64,000 nucleotides of DNA, from assembly GCA_916613615.1 (NCBI GenBank), contig OU744730.1, positions 25,491,406 to 25,555,405 on the forward strand, written 5' to 3'. The translations under genes were made by a program, and so were the position numbers. How positions within the stretch are numbered: the stretch's first letter is position 1; each line of letters starts with the position of its first letter. Shown one piece after another: positions 36,651 through 49,019 of the stretch. The notes under the pieces were generated by a model. That model made no database searches. It saw only the letters and a list, made by a program, of their open reading frames with translations, and was not told where the DNA came from. Source of the stretch: Steromphala cineraria. Taxonomy: Eukaryota > Mollusca > Gastropoda > Trochida > Trochidae.

Positions 36651-38105
36651 CTTATTATTTTTGTTAATGCTTTTTATGGTACAAAAATCAACATTCGCAA
36701 CATACAAGTGAACATAAATGATGTACAGACCACTGGTTTAGAAAGGAAAGACATAAAACCATGCACAGCTTAACAGCATATGCATTGCATTTACTCATAA
36801 TTCTGTTCTTTTAATCAAGTGTGAATGTTCTATTACTTTTAATGTGCTATTTTGTTTTTAAATAATGTTCGAATGTTATGCACCTCCTTTCTTCAAATAC
36901 GTTTAAACAGATGAAAGGACATTTGTTTTAAAAGGTTCAAGAGAAGTAGTAAAAAACACTTTCTACATATACACGCAGGCAGTATAATGTTAATTATGAC
37001 AGAATCCGTTCATATTATCGGTTAAGTGTAAATGATAAAAAAAAATATACGGAAAAATTCGGACAGAAGGCACACAATCAGATTGTTAATGAATCAATAT
37101 ATTTTGGGGACATTTTTCGAAGAACAGTCTTTTCCCTATTAATACGTGATGTCACATTGATTGGAGTTTTAAAAGTACAAATAAGACAATGACCTCTTGT
37201 ATAGTTGATGACGTGATAGTGATATGTGACTTGACAATGCCCGCTGTTTAGCAACATCTGTGTAAATTGAACTATTGAACTGAACTTGTTGACAAACATC
37301 CAACTCACCTATTTTACTGATTAATTGAACTGAACATTAATGCGCAGTATAACGACGAATAGAATATCGATAAATTGGTTATTATAGATAGATGTAGGAC
37401 ACAGATACGTATAGTCTATAAACAATTCAAAATATTACCCTATTATTAATACAATATGCAAAGTTCTTCCAAGCCGCTTATAATCTTGACCATTTATTTA
37501 TTAAATAGTTATTTATTTATTTGTTGTGTAGATATCATTAACATATACGTCCAAAGGATTTTGTTGTTTTTGGCATACAAATATTTGGGAAATAAAGATA
37601 TAATCGAATGCTCTATATATATTGAAAAATACACAACAAGACATTCAAACTGCATGAAAAGAGGTTTTAATATATGCTATAATTTTTCCGTTCTTATAAC
37701 AGATGTTGCATTCGGAAATAAGAATTGATTTATTATTGCAACATTTTCATTACGTTATATAAGTTGACCTCATTAAAAATCGATTGATTTATCAATCAAT
37801 TGCAATGTCAGTAAACATTATTTGTGTCCTTTACTTCATATTCTTCGTTTCAAACCAAACTAACTAGGACAAAGTATAAGTTTTATAAATCAGGGATAAA
37901 CTTGATCTCATAACATAAACATAACCTAGTTAAAGATTAAACGAAAACTATTGGATATTTGAATATACAAAAGATTTGAAACTAATGTTTGAACTTTATT
38001 TTTCATTTTAAGTTTTCCTTTATTTTATTTTTTAATCTTATTGATTGTTACATCGAAATGATACAGCATCGTTTATCAAATCTGAGTGAAGTTTCGTTTG
38101 CGTTA
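36651..38105. other. unassigned A+T-rich DNA
   Basis: Frames of 76 and 90 codons (37078-37308 minus, 37456-37728 plus) are unrecognised. Confidence 0.5.
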
Positions 38106-38469
38106 TTAAAGGGGCAGTAGCACGTTTTTTGACAATTTTATATTTTCAATTTTTCACTGATAATTGGACCTTAATGCTAAATGTATTACTTTGATAGTGT
38201 ATAAAATCTCATTACACAAGCCAATCATCCATAGTGAGAGGACAAAGTATGAAGATTCACATAAAATGCATTGGCAGCCATTTTTGTGTGAACACCTTTA
38301 ATTCATTTTGGGTAATTAAAGGAATCGCATGACTTAACTTTTCATAATAATTTTGATTTATTACTTCTTTAGTGAGTTTAGATACATTGTCTTAAGATTG
38401 GAACCATTTATTTTCATTTTCCTGACATCACCTTATATACCTTCTAAAAACGTGCGACTGCCTCTTTAA
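38106..38469 (-). mobile_element. family A MITE copy 2 (TTAA-flanked, 356 bp)
   Basis: The element is 38110-38465, flanked by TTAA on both sides. Its orientation is opposite to copy 1: TTTTTGACAATTTTATA follows the left terminus. The right terminus, CGTGCGACTGCCTCT, has two changes from consensus. No coding capacity. Confidence 0.93.
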
Positions 38470-38564
38470 ATCCTAAATATTTAGATGATAGATAGTACGT
38501 ACACGTTATACGATGAATAGGGATTATTACTTGAACCTGCATACCCTGCACAGTTGCAGTAGTC

Positions 38565-38920
38565 TTAAAGGGACAGTAGAACGTTTTAGGGGTAAAAAGA
38601 GGTTATGTCAGGAAAATGAAAATACATGTAGATAGTACCAATTGAAAGACAATGTATTTAACTAAATGGAAAAAATCAAATATATGATGTAAAGCTCAGC
38701 CATGCTATTCCCTTTTCTGATTGACTTAAAGGTGTTCGAAAAAAAATGGCCGCAAATGGACTTTATGTGAATCTTTGAATTTGATCCCTGACTATGGATG
38801 ATTGGCTTGTGCAATGGAATTTATGACACTATTGAAATAATACATATAGCATTAACGTAAAATTATCAGTGAAAATTTTAAAACATAAAATTTTCAAAAA
38901 ACCTACTACTGCCCCTTTAA
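38565..38920 (+). mobile_element. family A MITE copy 3 (TTAA-flanked, 348 bp)
   Basis: The element is 38569-38916 with TTAA at 38565-38568 and 38917-38920. The left end reads AGGGACAGTAGAACGTTTT, intermediate between family A and family B ends, and the right end is ACTACTGCCCCT. It lies about 100 bp from copy 2 in the opposite direction, so the two form an inverted pair. Confidence 0.92.
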
Positions 38921-39387
38921 AGAATGTTATGGTGTCTAGTTTATGTTTTATCAAAATGTCTTTGTTAAATGAAGGCATGAGGGTAAAAATCTAAATTTAC
39001 ACAAACAATAGCCTAACCAAGTTTAAAATGTTGTAATGTGTGAAGAATAAGGCTTATTTATTGATCTTTACATAGAAAAGATCTTAATGTCTGTAAACAT
39101 TCAATTTCGTAGAAAGAACTACCAAAACTACATAAAAATGTTTTTTGAATGATTAATAACCCCGGTTCTTGGCAGTTTTAGAATCCATGTATGTAAAAAC
39201 CATACTGAGGTGTAAACTTTCTTTTGTGTACCTCTTGACTTCTTGATTTGTATAACTATTGAGTTTTAAACTTCTGACATAATCAAATCTCTCACACTGA
39301 CACTCACTGATTCAGGGAATTTCCGAATAATTTGTACCTCAAGAAGGAGTATTATGCTTACAAAAACACACAGTTTATACTAATCGT
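38921..39387. other. unassigned DNA between elements
   Basis: No supported feature. Confidence 0.5.
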
Positions 39388-39747
39388 GCATTCTCTCCCC
39401 ACAGAGGCAGATCAAGTCAAGAAATTTTGATACAGCCTCTGTTATATTACACCGAAATCCTTGGGTTCCGGCAGTTTCCCCTGGCGGAAAAAAATTGCAC
39501 CACAATCCATTTGAATATCTTTATCAAATGACAATGCTTCTCGCATGGAACGGGTTGTTCATATCACAATGACTTTACCAGCATTTAGTAGCCAAAATGA
39601 TGATTTAAGAACAGTGTCGCTGAATGCACAACTAACTTTCATTGCCTCCAATCAGGCGTCTTCCATTCTATCCCACAAACTCGGCTTAATATAACAGAGG
39701 CTGTATCAGCATTTCTTGACTTGATCTGCCTCTGTGGGAGATAATGC
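39388..39747. mobile_element. family C MITE-like element, copy 3 (best preserved)
   Basis: About 360 bp. The left terminus GCATTCTCTCCCCACAGAGG and the inverted right terminus GCATTATCTCCCACAGAGGC begin an inverted repeat of about 55 bp running through CAGATCAAGTCAAGAAAT and ACAGCCTCTGTTATATTA. The flanks CTAATCGTG and CTAACCGCG differ by two transitions and may be a worn 9 bp target duplication. The interior carries no frame of note. Confidence 0.9.
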
Positions 39748-41004
39748 TAACCGCGAAGTTATATTCTTCTTAGCATCTTAATGAACGTATTAGTCTGTCA
39801 GCCATACATTCAAATAAGTTTAAGCCTATGCAAGTCTATAAAAAAAACTTGAGAGTTCAATTTTAGGAAAATTAAGAAACCTCAGTCTCTTTTTCATTTT
39901 TTTCGAATGTTAGATTTATTTATTTAATTTCAGAGTCAAAGCGTTAGACTATAATCGTCTCACCATCTTCGAGGCGTTTTCTTGCATTCTTAATTATACC
40001 AATGATTTTGTTAACAGTACATGTAATAATATCAACCCTAAAAATGCATAGAAATCATTATAATTTTCTACTCATTATTTTCGCAGAGTACAGACTTCTA
40101 TAAAACGTGTTTTCGTTAGCGTGCACCGCATCACCTGTTTCAGTTCATAAGAGCCAATTTTCAAAACTGCACTGAAGAATATGAAACATAATAACCTCAT
40201 GGAATTCGATCAGGAAGAAAAGCAGTAATTTTCGACAGATGTTATGAGATAAAAATTTAAGTGGATCCTCTCATCTTGTCGTTTTCTACAGGAAAACAAT
40301 TTCATCTACATTCGCGCCCTCTTTACCTTAGGTGTTCCCCTTTGAAGGTGATTGCAGGTGATGTTAGTGGCATTACGCAGTGAGTTTAACATGCGTTTTT
40401 TAAGGTTAATATCCGAAATGTATAGATATGTTTTTATAACCCCACCAGAACCGAATTCCAAGGATAAATAATTTGGCTTATTTGTCGGCTTATTGCTCAG
40501 ATCTTAAGAGATGATGTAATTCTATGCGAATAAACATTTATGTGGGGTAAATAATAATATATCATCAACAAGGCATTATCTTTTCCTTGCTTGGATTATG
40601 TTGTTGTTGCGTGGGTGCAGATTCCTCCAACTATTCATATAGATAATAATGTCAGCTTTGCATATTTTACAGCTTGTGTTTTGAACGTGAATCATGAGGA
40701 ACTAAAGAACCTTGATAATAAACTCATAATAAACTTTAAAAACAATTGAGAAAGGATATTTCTATAAAGGATAATTATAAGGAAATGTTTCAAGGACAAG
40801 AAGTTGGTGTAGTACTGTGAGACAATGGTATGGATGACAACTTCTTTATTCATTTGAAAACAACGTTTCTACCCGAAGAAGGGCAATAAGTAGCTCAGGT
40901 CGAGTGTGTAAAAATGGTCATATCTTTGTTTTGAATTATAAGGAAAGTCTTTATTTAATATACAACATATACTAAGTACAACGGAAGTTCCATGGACTTG
41001 CAAA
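39748..41004. other. unassigned DNA
   Basis: Nothing recognised. Confidence 0.5.
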
Positions 41005-41335
41005 TAGCAACTTCACAAAAGGCTTGAAATTTGTGCTTCAGCTTATGAAAAACAAACACACAAACATTCATAAAGTAGAAACAGGACAGATGAAAACAAC
41101 TCGTTGGGACTGATTAAAATAAGTCAGATATATGTTTGTACGCCTTTATTTATAAGCTTCTTTCTTTTTTTCCATTATCAACTTCACTTAAAGGGTCCTT
41201 GCAATTTGTAACTCCGTTACCGAAAGGCAAACAGACTTACACTAAGACTCAACAGGACAAAACAAAACATAAGAACTGATTTCGATAAGCCAAATATCTT
41301 TATCCTTATTTGTTAGTTTCTTTACATCTCAATTT
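41005..41335. repeat. diverged tandem duplication, unit about 165 bp
   Basis: Two copies share, in order, CAACTTCAC, AATTTGT, AAACA-ACA, CAACAGGACA/AACAGGACA, GAACTGATT/GGACTGATT and CCTTTATTTATAAGCTTCTT against CCTTATTTGTTAGTTTCTTT. The relationship is clear but old. Confidence 0.6.
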
Positions 41336-42007
41336 CAATAAATTATGATTTCCTCAAGATCACGATACTTGATATAAGTTGGGACCACCATACCATGTTT
41401 TAAATCACGATCTTATGAAACTGATAGGTCAAACCTATTATTGTTGATACGGGTCAATAAGCTGATCATCCAAGTCTAACCAAACCATTGAATTCTGTAG
41501 TTATTAACTTGACATACGTTAGCAAAATCATGACGAGTAGATCAACAAAGACTCCAATTTCCGTCAATATAAAAATACATCTGTCTTCTATCTGATACAC
41601 TCTCTGTGACTTTCTTATTATTGCCTTGGAAACCAATACCCATATTTACAATGTTGCCGGTCAAAACCAAATCTTACATTGTCTACAGATTGATCGTATT
41701 TCACTTTGACGGAGTAGTTCTGATTCGTCATCCAGCATTATCTTATTTCCATAGGTCGTCGTATACAAGAGGCGCTCATATGAAGGCTGTATCACTGTAT
41801 GCATAGGGGATCCCATCACATAAGGGGACCACAGGGGGGATAATCCGCTCTTTGGGTCCCTATCTTACCATGACAAGTGGGGACAAGATTACAAGGGTTG
41901 AGAATCTAACCGTCGAGTGGTTTCGATGTATAAAGAACATGTTTAAACTAAGTTTAATTGCAGTTTTGAATAGAGATAAAGAGTTCTTCAAAGCAAAACA
42001 AGCGAGA

Positions 42008-42180
42008 TGAAGTGAGGTGAGGGGATTTGGGCTTTAACGCCGATTAGTTCTCTTATATCACAGCTGTTAGTATTATTGCAGGGAGAAAGCCTGCAATGCT
42101 AGTGTGGCTATGTATTGCGGTGAAACCTGCAAGCAGCAGCTTGAACTAGGGAATCATGGGTTGTATTGCGCCAAAATTGA
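42008..42180 (-). mobile_element. SINE-like retroposon with GCGTTAAAGCCC end and (CTCAC) tail
   Basis: Read on the minus strand the 3' end is GATATAAGAGAACTAATCGG, then CGTTAAAGCCCAAATCCCC, then a TCACCTCACTT tail. This matches the 57 bp retroposon at 57.17 kb. The 5' side extends at least through AAGCTGCTGCTTGCAGG, but its limit was not resolved. Confidence 0.6.
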
Positions 42181-42906
42181 GAGTAGCGTTGCACCAAAAA
42201 ATGTAATTATTAATATTGTAAAAGTACAACAAAAAATCTAATATATAATGATATAACCTTTTACTGTTTTAATACATATTTGACCTTGTATAAATGTTCA
42301 AATAAAATTTTTAAGTTGTTACAGCTCCGGGGATTTTAACAATAAATATTTTACCTTTTGTGCGCCAAAGAAAGTAAACATTAGGCCTATCTAAGAAATA
42401 GGAAAGTGTGTTGGGAGAGAAAAAACGTTGTGAAACCTAAAATAATACTATGTCTTAGTTGATCTAACATTAAACAAAACCAAAGTATCTATAAAATCCA
42501 AATCAATTGCAACAAAAAGACGTTCCAATAAAATCTATCACAAACTCATAGACCTAATTGTAGGAATCTAAAGCATATAACGTGAGATAGTTACTTGGTT
42601 AGGTAAAACAAAGCGAAGATCTTGATCAACCCCACAGTAGCATCTGATGTCAGAGTATACATTACCTATATCATTCACAACCAAGAGAGACAAGAGTGCT
42701 ATCGGGAGGATGTCTATTTCAGACTTAACACATTCCTCGTGCAATCAGTGTTGTCATTCCGAGAAGCGTGTTCATATCTTGTATATTTCTCCACGCGCTA
42801 ATAGGCTCTGCATGCATTCCTACAAGTTCGCGAGGAAACCTTTCCTGTTATTAGCGTGCATGAGTTGTCATTCACAGATGAAGAATGAAAAAGAGGAAGA
42901 AAGAAA

Positions 42907-42937
<31 letters not shown>

Positions 42938-43140
42938 TAAACAAGAAGAGGAAAAGGGGGAAAATGTAAATAGAAATGTGTTCTGATTAATCACGAGCAA
43001 ATTTGCTTCAATTGACTGAAATGGTCTTGTATGTAATGTAACTGAGACTTGAGGCAGAAGAAGAAACAGAAGCTTGCATTTGAAGAGTACAAATATAACA
43101 TCAAAACACAAATGATAATGAAAATAATCAATATAGGTAT
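42181..43140. other. unassigned DNA with a polypurine tract at 42878-42966
   Basis: The purine tract is rich in GAAGAA and GAGGAA. The 97-codon plus frame (42647-42940) ends in that tract with Glu/Arg-rich residues, and its antisense frame is poly-Ser. Neither is called as a gene. Confidence 0.6.
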
Positions 43141-43257
43141 CGATAACAATCAATCTAAACAAATTTAGATAAAACAGGTTTTATATTAGGCCATACTGTA
43201 GTATATAATAATATAAAACCTGTTGATCTAAATTTATGTAGATTGAATGATAACGAA
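43141..43257. repeat. long inverted repeat (hairpin), arms about 45-50 bp
   Basis: The left arm (about 43141-43188) reads through ATCAATCTAAACAAATTTAG and AACAGGTTTTATATTA. The right arm (about 43205-43257) carries the same sequence inverted, with a few mismatches and a short central spacer. It could be a small foldback element or a folded transcript. No target duplication was identified. Confidence 0.9.
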
Positions 43258-44236
43258 AACATTACCACTACATTGTACAAATCGAATGTATAGTTGAGGA
43301 ATGTTGTTATCTATTTATATTCTTTTAAATATTGCTTTTTTATTTTTTTATTTATCTATTATATTTTCTGTGTACAGATGTACGTGAGAGTATTCAACCT
43401 AATAAAAACTTCTTGAAAAACATATCTAGAGTTATTTCAACTACGTTGCCATTGCATAAGCTCCTTTCTTGTAATGATTCACAAGTAATTGTGTTTGAGA
43501 GCTGTTCCCCTACGGTTTTAAGGGCAATTTTAATCCTGTCTTGTATCTTTGGACAAGTACGCTCCTGAAAGTTCACCAGAATAGTAAATTTCTTATAAAC
43601 TTGTAGCTTTTAAAATTTCTGTGTGTATCGATCGGAACAAAACGATGTACGTTTAAAATTTAATATTTTATTTCCTGCTTCTTCCTTCGTGTTCATTGTC
43701 GAACAGAATATGATCACATTTGATGTGGTTTTTGACCATTTTTTAAACATCGTACCAGAAAAAATACAAAAATATCAAATCTTTGAATAACGGGAATCTG
43801 ACTTATAATGTTGGAAAGTCAAGTTTGATAGATAGTATTTCTGTCAAAGATGCCACTGGCGCATAGGACATATCATACATAACATTTGAAAAATACATTA
43901 AAAAAAGTACGTCATATGACCATTCGGCCAGAAGAATGATTAGACATACCTATCAACATTTAATGCTATGTACAATTGAATTAAGTGATAACCATTTTAC
44001 TTAATATGCAATTCATTTATGAAGCGTAGCATAATGCTTTAATTAAAAATATTCCTATTTAACCCAAATTTACAATAGTTGACTGACAATTGGAATTCAT
44101 AATGTTTCGAAAGATTTCCCTTTCAAGTTTAATCAACAAGGAAAGTAAATGATGTAATCATTAATACTTCTTAAAACGACTTCCAACTTCGTCCGAAAAT
44201 TTTTGAAAAAAAGAAAAGTGAATCGTTAGGCCATCC
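43258..44236. other. unassigned A+T-rich DNA
   Basis: A 78-codon plus frame (43332-43568) is opposed by a 60-codon minus frame; neither is recognised. Confidence 0.5.
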
Positions 44237-44600
44237 TTAAAGGGGCAGTAGCACGTTTTTAGGGGGAATATAAGGTGATGTCAGAAAAATGAAAATCAAC
44301 GGTTCCAATTGAAATACAATGTATTTAAACTAAATGGAGCAGTAATAATTCAAATATATAACGTTAAGTTTAGCCATGCGATTTCTTTTTCTTACACAAA
44401 ATGAATTAAAGGTGTTCACACAAAATGGCCGCCAATGGATTTTATGTGAATGTTCATACTTTGTTCTCTGACTATGGATGTTTGGCTTGTGTAATGAGAT
44501 TTATGACACTGTCAAAATAATATATTTAACATTAACGTACAATAATCAGAGAAAAATTTTAAATATAAAATTATCCAAAAAAGTGCTACTGCCTCTTTAA
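44237..44600 (+). mobile_element. family A MITE copy 4 (TTAA-flanked, 356 bp)
   Basis: The element is 44241-44596 with TTAA at 44237-44240 and 44597-44600. The left terminus is consensus, AGGGGCAGTAGCACGTTTTT. The body includes ATGGCCGCCAATGG, which copy 1 has lost. Its length equals that of copies 2 and 5, so 356 bp is probably the founder length. Confidence 0.95.
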
Positions 44601-46515
44601 GAAACTGCTTCATATTTCTTACTAAGACAAAGCTAGATTTTATTAATTGCACCTGCAGTTTTTAACGTTATTGTTCGAATGACATTTAACATGTATATAT
44701 AACTTTGTAAGCGTGTCATTGCGGCTCACCTGCTGTTAAAATGACACAAAAGCGCATGTATGTGACATATATATTCATCGTGACGTCAATGAGTCCTTAA
44801 TCACAAACTAGAATACATTAAGTTGACCTACACTCGTGTTTGATATAAACGTCTTCATCCCAGTTCGTTTTGTGTGTTAAGTATTTCAGTCGTTACACCT
44901 GTATATTAAAGGAAAAAGGGTTTGCTTCAAGGGCAAATTTTATCTGTTGACCTTTAAAATATTCTTAATGCTTTGATAGACGTACTTTAGTCTAAGTTTT
45001 ACATTTACAAAAATAAATTTAAGAGAATTTCTATGAATGAACAACTTCTTTATTTGAAATTTCGTTGTGCAATTGTACATTTGTCTTGAATTGTTTAAGA
45101 GAATATGTTTGTTAAGAGAAACGTATTTGCTGAATGGGAAACGTTTCAAGGATAAACGAATTGTGGAAGATTATGGCTTAAAGGTTAATATTGCGTTGGG
45201 TTCCATAGAGTAAAATTGTGTTACGGCCTTTTTTTCGAATCATATCTTTTGATTTCTAAGATTTTGTCAACATTAAAACAACCATTTCAAAGAATTGCTT
45301 TCTTGGTCTTAAGAAAAAATCTTTCATGCAGAGGAATTTAAAAAGGAACGGATTGAAAAGTAAACTGATTTTACGAATTATACTATTTTGAACAATGATA
45401 GCGATTTTGCTTTTACACTGTAATCGTGCATATTTTGTTCAATTTACGCGATAGACATACCATAGGATTTTATCTGACGTGCCAAAATTGTTGTAACAGA
45501 TCTGTTTTTCTTGCAAAAGATTGACGTATTTTTTACATAAACATTTACTCTATCACATTCTTTGGATGATTTAACATTATATTCGTCATAATGTAAAACA
45601 TTCAAATGAATTATGCAATGAAACGAATATTATGATACATCTTTCTCAGTACACTCAATAAGTTCTACACTCTCATTCATGTACAATATTGAACGGATAT
45701 AAACAAGGAAGAAGTTGATGCCATTTAAAGAATCAAAGTAACGGATATCAATCAGATAAACTTCAGCCTAGCCAATGCATATCTATAAAGTTTACTCGCT
45801 TGTTAAAAAAACGCGAGATTTTTATTTTTTTTTTACAAGAATTGGCTTCTACTTATATGATTTATTGCACTTTCAAGTTAAACGGAAAATTATCAAACTG
45901 GCCAGACATTCGATTCTTAGAATGGATGTGCTGAAATTCAACTGAAAATATTCATTTCTTTAGGACTTACATCCTTATTGATTTAAAGGTTCATTTCTTG
46001 TAAGCAACCCGTATGTACAAGGCACGTGTAAAGTCGGCCAGACGTGCAGCATGTTTATATCTGTCTGGGCGGTGTCGTATTTCGTCTGAAATCTACATCA
46101 CCTGTCAGAGTGCTGTTTATCAACTGACCAGACGTTCTTGACATGTGGAACGCATATCAACAAGCCCAGACAGCTTTGTGTCTGTATGCAAATGACCACT
46201 GTGACGTCACAACGCTATGTCAAAAGTCAAATCTCAGACGGTTGTAAAATAATTAACACGGTTTTAGATATCACAGAGGGTAATTAACATGCTCTGAACT
46301 TAGTTTATTGCGACGCGACATTTTATGGGGTCATAGCTTTCTTGAAGTACACGTGGATCTGACCATTGTGACGTCACAACCACTTTGCGAGTGGTCATCT
46401 GGTCAGTGCATGAGCGATAAGGGAGATCTGAGAAGGGTTAAGTGTCTAGACAGGTTTATGTCCGGTCGTCGGGTCATGAACTTCGCCTGAGGAGTTAGCC
46501 ACAGGGAAAGAGACC
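44601..46515. other. unassigned DNA; CRE-containing stretch at its right end
   Basis: No gene supported. Positions 46000-46480 are less A+T-rich than the surroundings and include two CRE octamers (46202-46209, 46369-46376) in the shared context TGACCA-TGTGACGTCACAAC, plus another at 44781-44788. Confidence 0.5.
46191..46383. promoter_or_regulatory. pair of CRE-like sites in repeated context
   Basis: ATGACCACTGTGACGTCAC near 46191 and CTGACCATTGTGACGTCAC near 46360 share about 20 of 22 bases and each contains the palindromic CREB/ATF octamer TGACGTCA. The shared flanks suggest either a duplicated enhancer module or a small dispersed repeat. Confidence 0.3.
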
Positions 46516-47232
46516 GGCCATATCTAAACATATAGTCTTCCCTAAACATGTACCTAAACATAGTATTCTCAACAATCGTATTTACCATCTTATATACTCA
46601 GGGGTAAAAGAAACGATACCATATAACCATATCTAAACATAAAGTCTTCTCTTACCATACCTTAACATAGTCTTCTAAAAAATTGTTAATACCAGCTTAC
46701 ACTCAAGGGCACCAGCTTTTCAAAAGAGTACAAAACGAAATCCTGTCGTAAATAAAATGCGACTACGAATAACCTTTTAAGGCCAATACGTTGTGAAGAA
46801 AAACTCTCAATTTCAAACACCAGAGTATGCTACTTTTAATTGAATGACTGTTCAAATATAAGAGCGATCCTAAAACAGCTTTTTCAATGTTTTTTTTTGG
46901 CACAATTTAGAATTAAATAATTTTTTAATTTGATAAATTACAGATGTTATCAATATAAAATACTGTGATAGAAATTAATTTGTTCATGCATCTTGTCTAT
47001 ACAAGTTGGTTTAAAAACCAGCAAAGGGGCCATATTTTACAAAAGCGTTAACAGATATAGCTTTGAAATTTTAAACTTAGTACCGTTGGTTCTTAAGGAC
47101 ATGAAATAACCGAGTTTCAGCCGTAACTATCACTCGTAGCTTAATCTATTCTGCATTTTATATGGTATCGTTTTCTTGGCCCTTGAGTGTATACATGTAT
47201 ACTCAGGGGCATATGAAACGATACCATTTACA
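46516..47232. repeat. compound tandem and inverted repeat with ~33 bp inverted ends
   Basis: Two diverged units of about 110 bp (from 46516 and 46626) share CATATCTAAACATA-AGTCTTC and a CTCA(A/G)GGG word. TATACTCAGGGGTAAAAGAA with ACGATACCATAT (46593-46624) appears inverted at 47161-47193, and again in direct orientation at 47198-47228. The last two form a 68 bp near-palindrome. The layout fits a foldback or MITE-like element with a spare terminus next to it. Confidence 0.7.
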
Positions 47233-48170
47233 GATTATTCCATGTCTTAAGCAGCAACCTAAACAAAGTTATGAATCTAAAATTATATCTGGTAACATTT
47301 TTGAAAAATATGTCTTCAGAATTTGTAGTTTTAAACTCTACTTAACTAGAGGGGATAGGATAGCGAAAACTGGCTTATACAGTTAATATGCGTAAACAAA
47401 ATGATGTCCATGAAGGTAATTTATTTTTATAACATCTTATATTTGTACACTTCATAAGTTTTTAAAGTTCAATTCCATACATTTTAGGCAAAAAGCATGT
47501 TGTTTAATGACCCCAAGTGCATTTGATCAGTCATAACAAATACATATCATACTCTGATGAATGGAATTGTGATTACTTCATCAAAAGTCATTACTTAACT
47601 CATTACTTAAATAGGACACTTAGATTCACTTTCGTGATCCTATGGGGAATACTTTTCAATATTTTGCATACAATAATTTTTTTTAAAGAATTGTTGAATT
47701 ACAAAGAGTTTTAAAACTAGTAAATAGTTTAGAAGGTCAAAATGACAAGGTGTTAACAATGAAAAATGTGCAAATAATCCTGTCATTTCCTTATGACTTG
47801 AATACTTTTCTTCAGTGAATAAGTTTAAACATATTTTCACATAACTCTTTTATCAAAACTCATTGTCATAAGTTACATATTTCGACCGCTTTTGCCACAT
47901 CCTATACATATTCTGACACAACGAAGTGACATCCAAACATTAACATGACATTGTTATAGTAAAACGTCGCTCAAACGACATCAAATTCTACTAATTATTG
48001 CGTAATTGGCAGCAATTATTTTACCGCAAGGTCATATCTCATTATCAGAATCGCATAAGTGAAATTATTAAATGTCGAATGAATGTCGTTAGTGTAAAGT
48101 TTCTAAGATGTTGTGAATTTCATGTCTCGTTCAAGTGACAATGCGTTATCCTTTTTGAACTATTACTATT
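47233..48170. other. unassigned A+T-rich DNA
   Basis: No supported feature on either strand. Confidence 0.5.
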
Positions 48171-48896
48171 TTAAAGGGGCAGTAGCACGTTTTTAGGGGG
48201 AATATAAGGTGATGTCAGAAAAATGAAAATAAATAGTTCCAACTGAAAGACAATGTATTTAAAGGGGCAGTAGCACGTTTTTTTGATAATTTTATATTTT
48301 AAAATTTTCAGTGATAATTGTAAGTTAATGTTAAATGTATTATTTTGACAGTGTCAAAAATTTCATTACACAAGTCAATCATCCATAGTCGGAGGACAAA
48401 GTATGAAGATTCACATAAAATACATAGGCCGCCATTTTTGTGTGAACACCTTTAATTCATTTTCTGTAAGAAAAAGGAATCGCATGGCTAAACTTTATGT
48501 TAAATAGTTGAATTATTACTGCTCCATTTAGTTTAAATACATTGTCTTTCAATTGGAACCATTAATTTTCATTTTCCTGACATCACCTCATATTCCCCCT
48601 AAAAACGTGCTACTGCCCCTTTAAACTAACTGGAGCAGTAATAATTCAAATATATAACGTAAAGTGTAGACATGCGATTCCTTTTATTAAACAAAATGAA
48701 TTAAAGGTGTTCACACAAAAATGGCCGCCAATGGATTTTATGTAAATCTTCATACTTTGTCTTCTGACTATGGATGATTGACTTTTGTAATGAGATTTTT
48801 AACACTGTCAAAATAATACATATTACATCAACTTACAATTATCAGTGAAAATATTAAATTATAAAATTGTCAAAAAACGTGCTACTGCCCCTTTAA
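48171..48896 (+). mobile_element. family A MITE copy 5 (outer), split by another family A MITE
   Basis: The outer element is 48175-48892, with TTAA at 48171-48174 and 48893-48896. Removing the inserted element and one TTAA leaves 356 bp, the family's standard length. The split falls within the GTATTTAAACTAAATGG segment found intact in copies 1 and 4. Confidence 0.96.
48259..48624 (-). mobile_element. family A MITE copy 6, nested inside copy 5
   Basis: The nested element is 48263-48620 (358 bp), with TTAA at 48259-48262 and 48621-48624. Its orientation is opposite to its host. Both termini are consensus. The host site reads ATTTAAAC in other copies, so the TTAA inside it was the target and was duplicated. 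Confidence 0.96.
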
Positions 48897-49019
48897 TGAA
48901 CGTGCTTTTCTGACAAAAATGGTTTATGAATATGTTTGATGGGATTTTAGTTTCGACTTAACAGCATATACTGGTTATGAACATCATTTACAACTGTGCC
49001 AACTGTTTTTGCGACGTTG

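Noticed and set aside
42647..42940. 97-codon plus-strand frame ending in an Arg/Glu-rich tail
   Set aside because: The tail is the translation of a purine microsatellite and the rest has no recognisable features.
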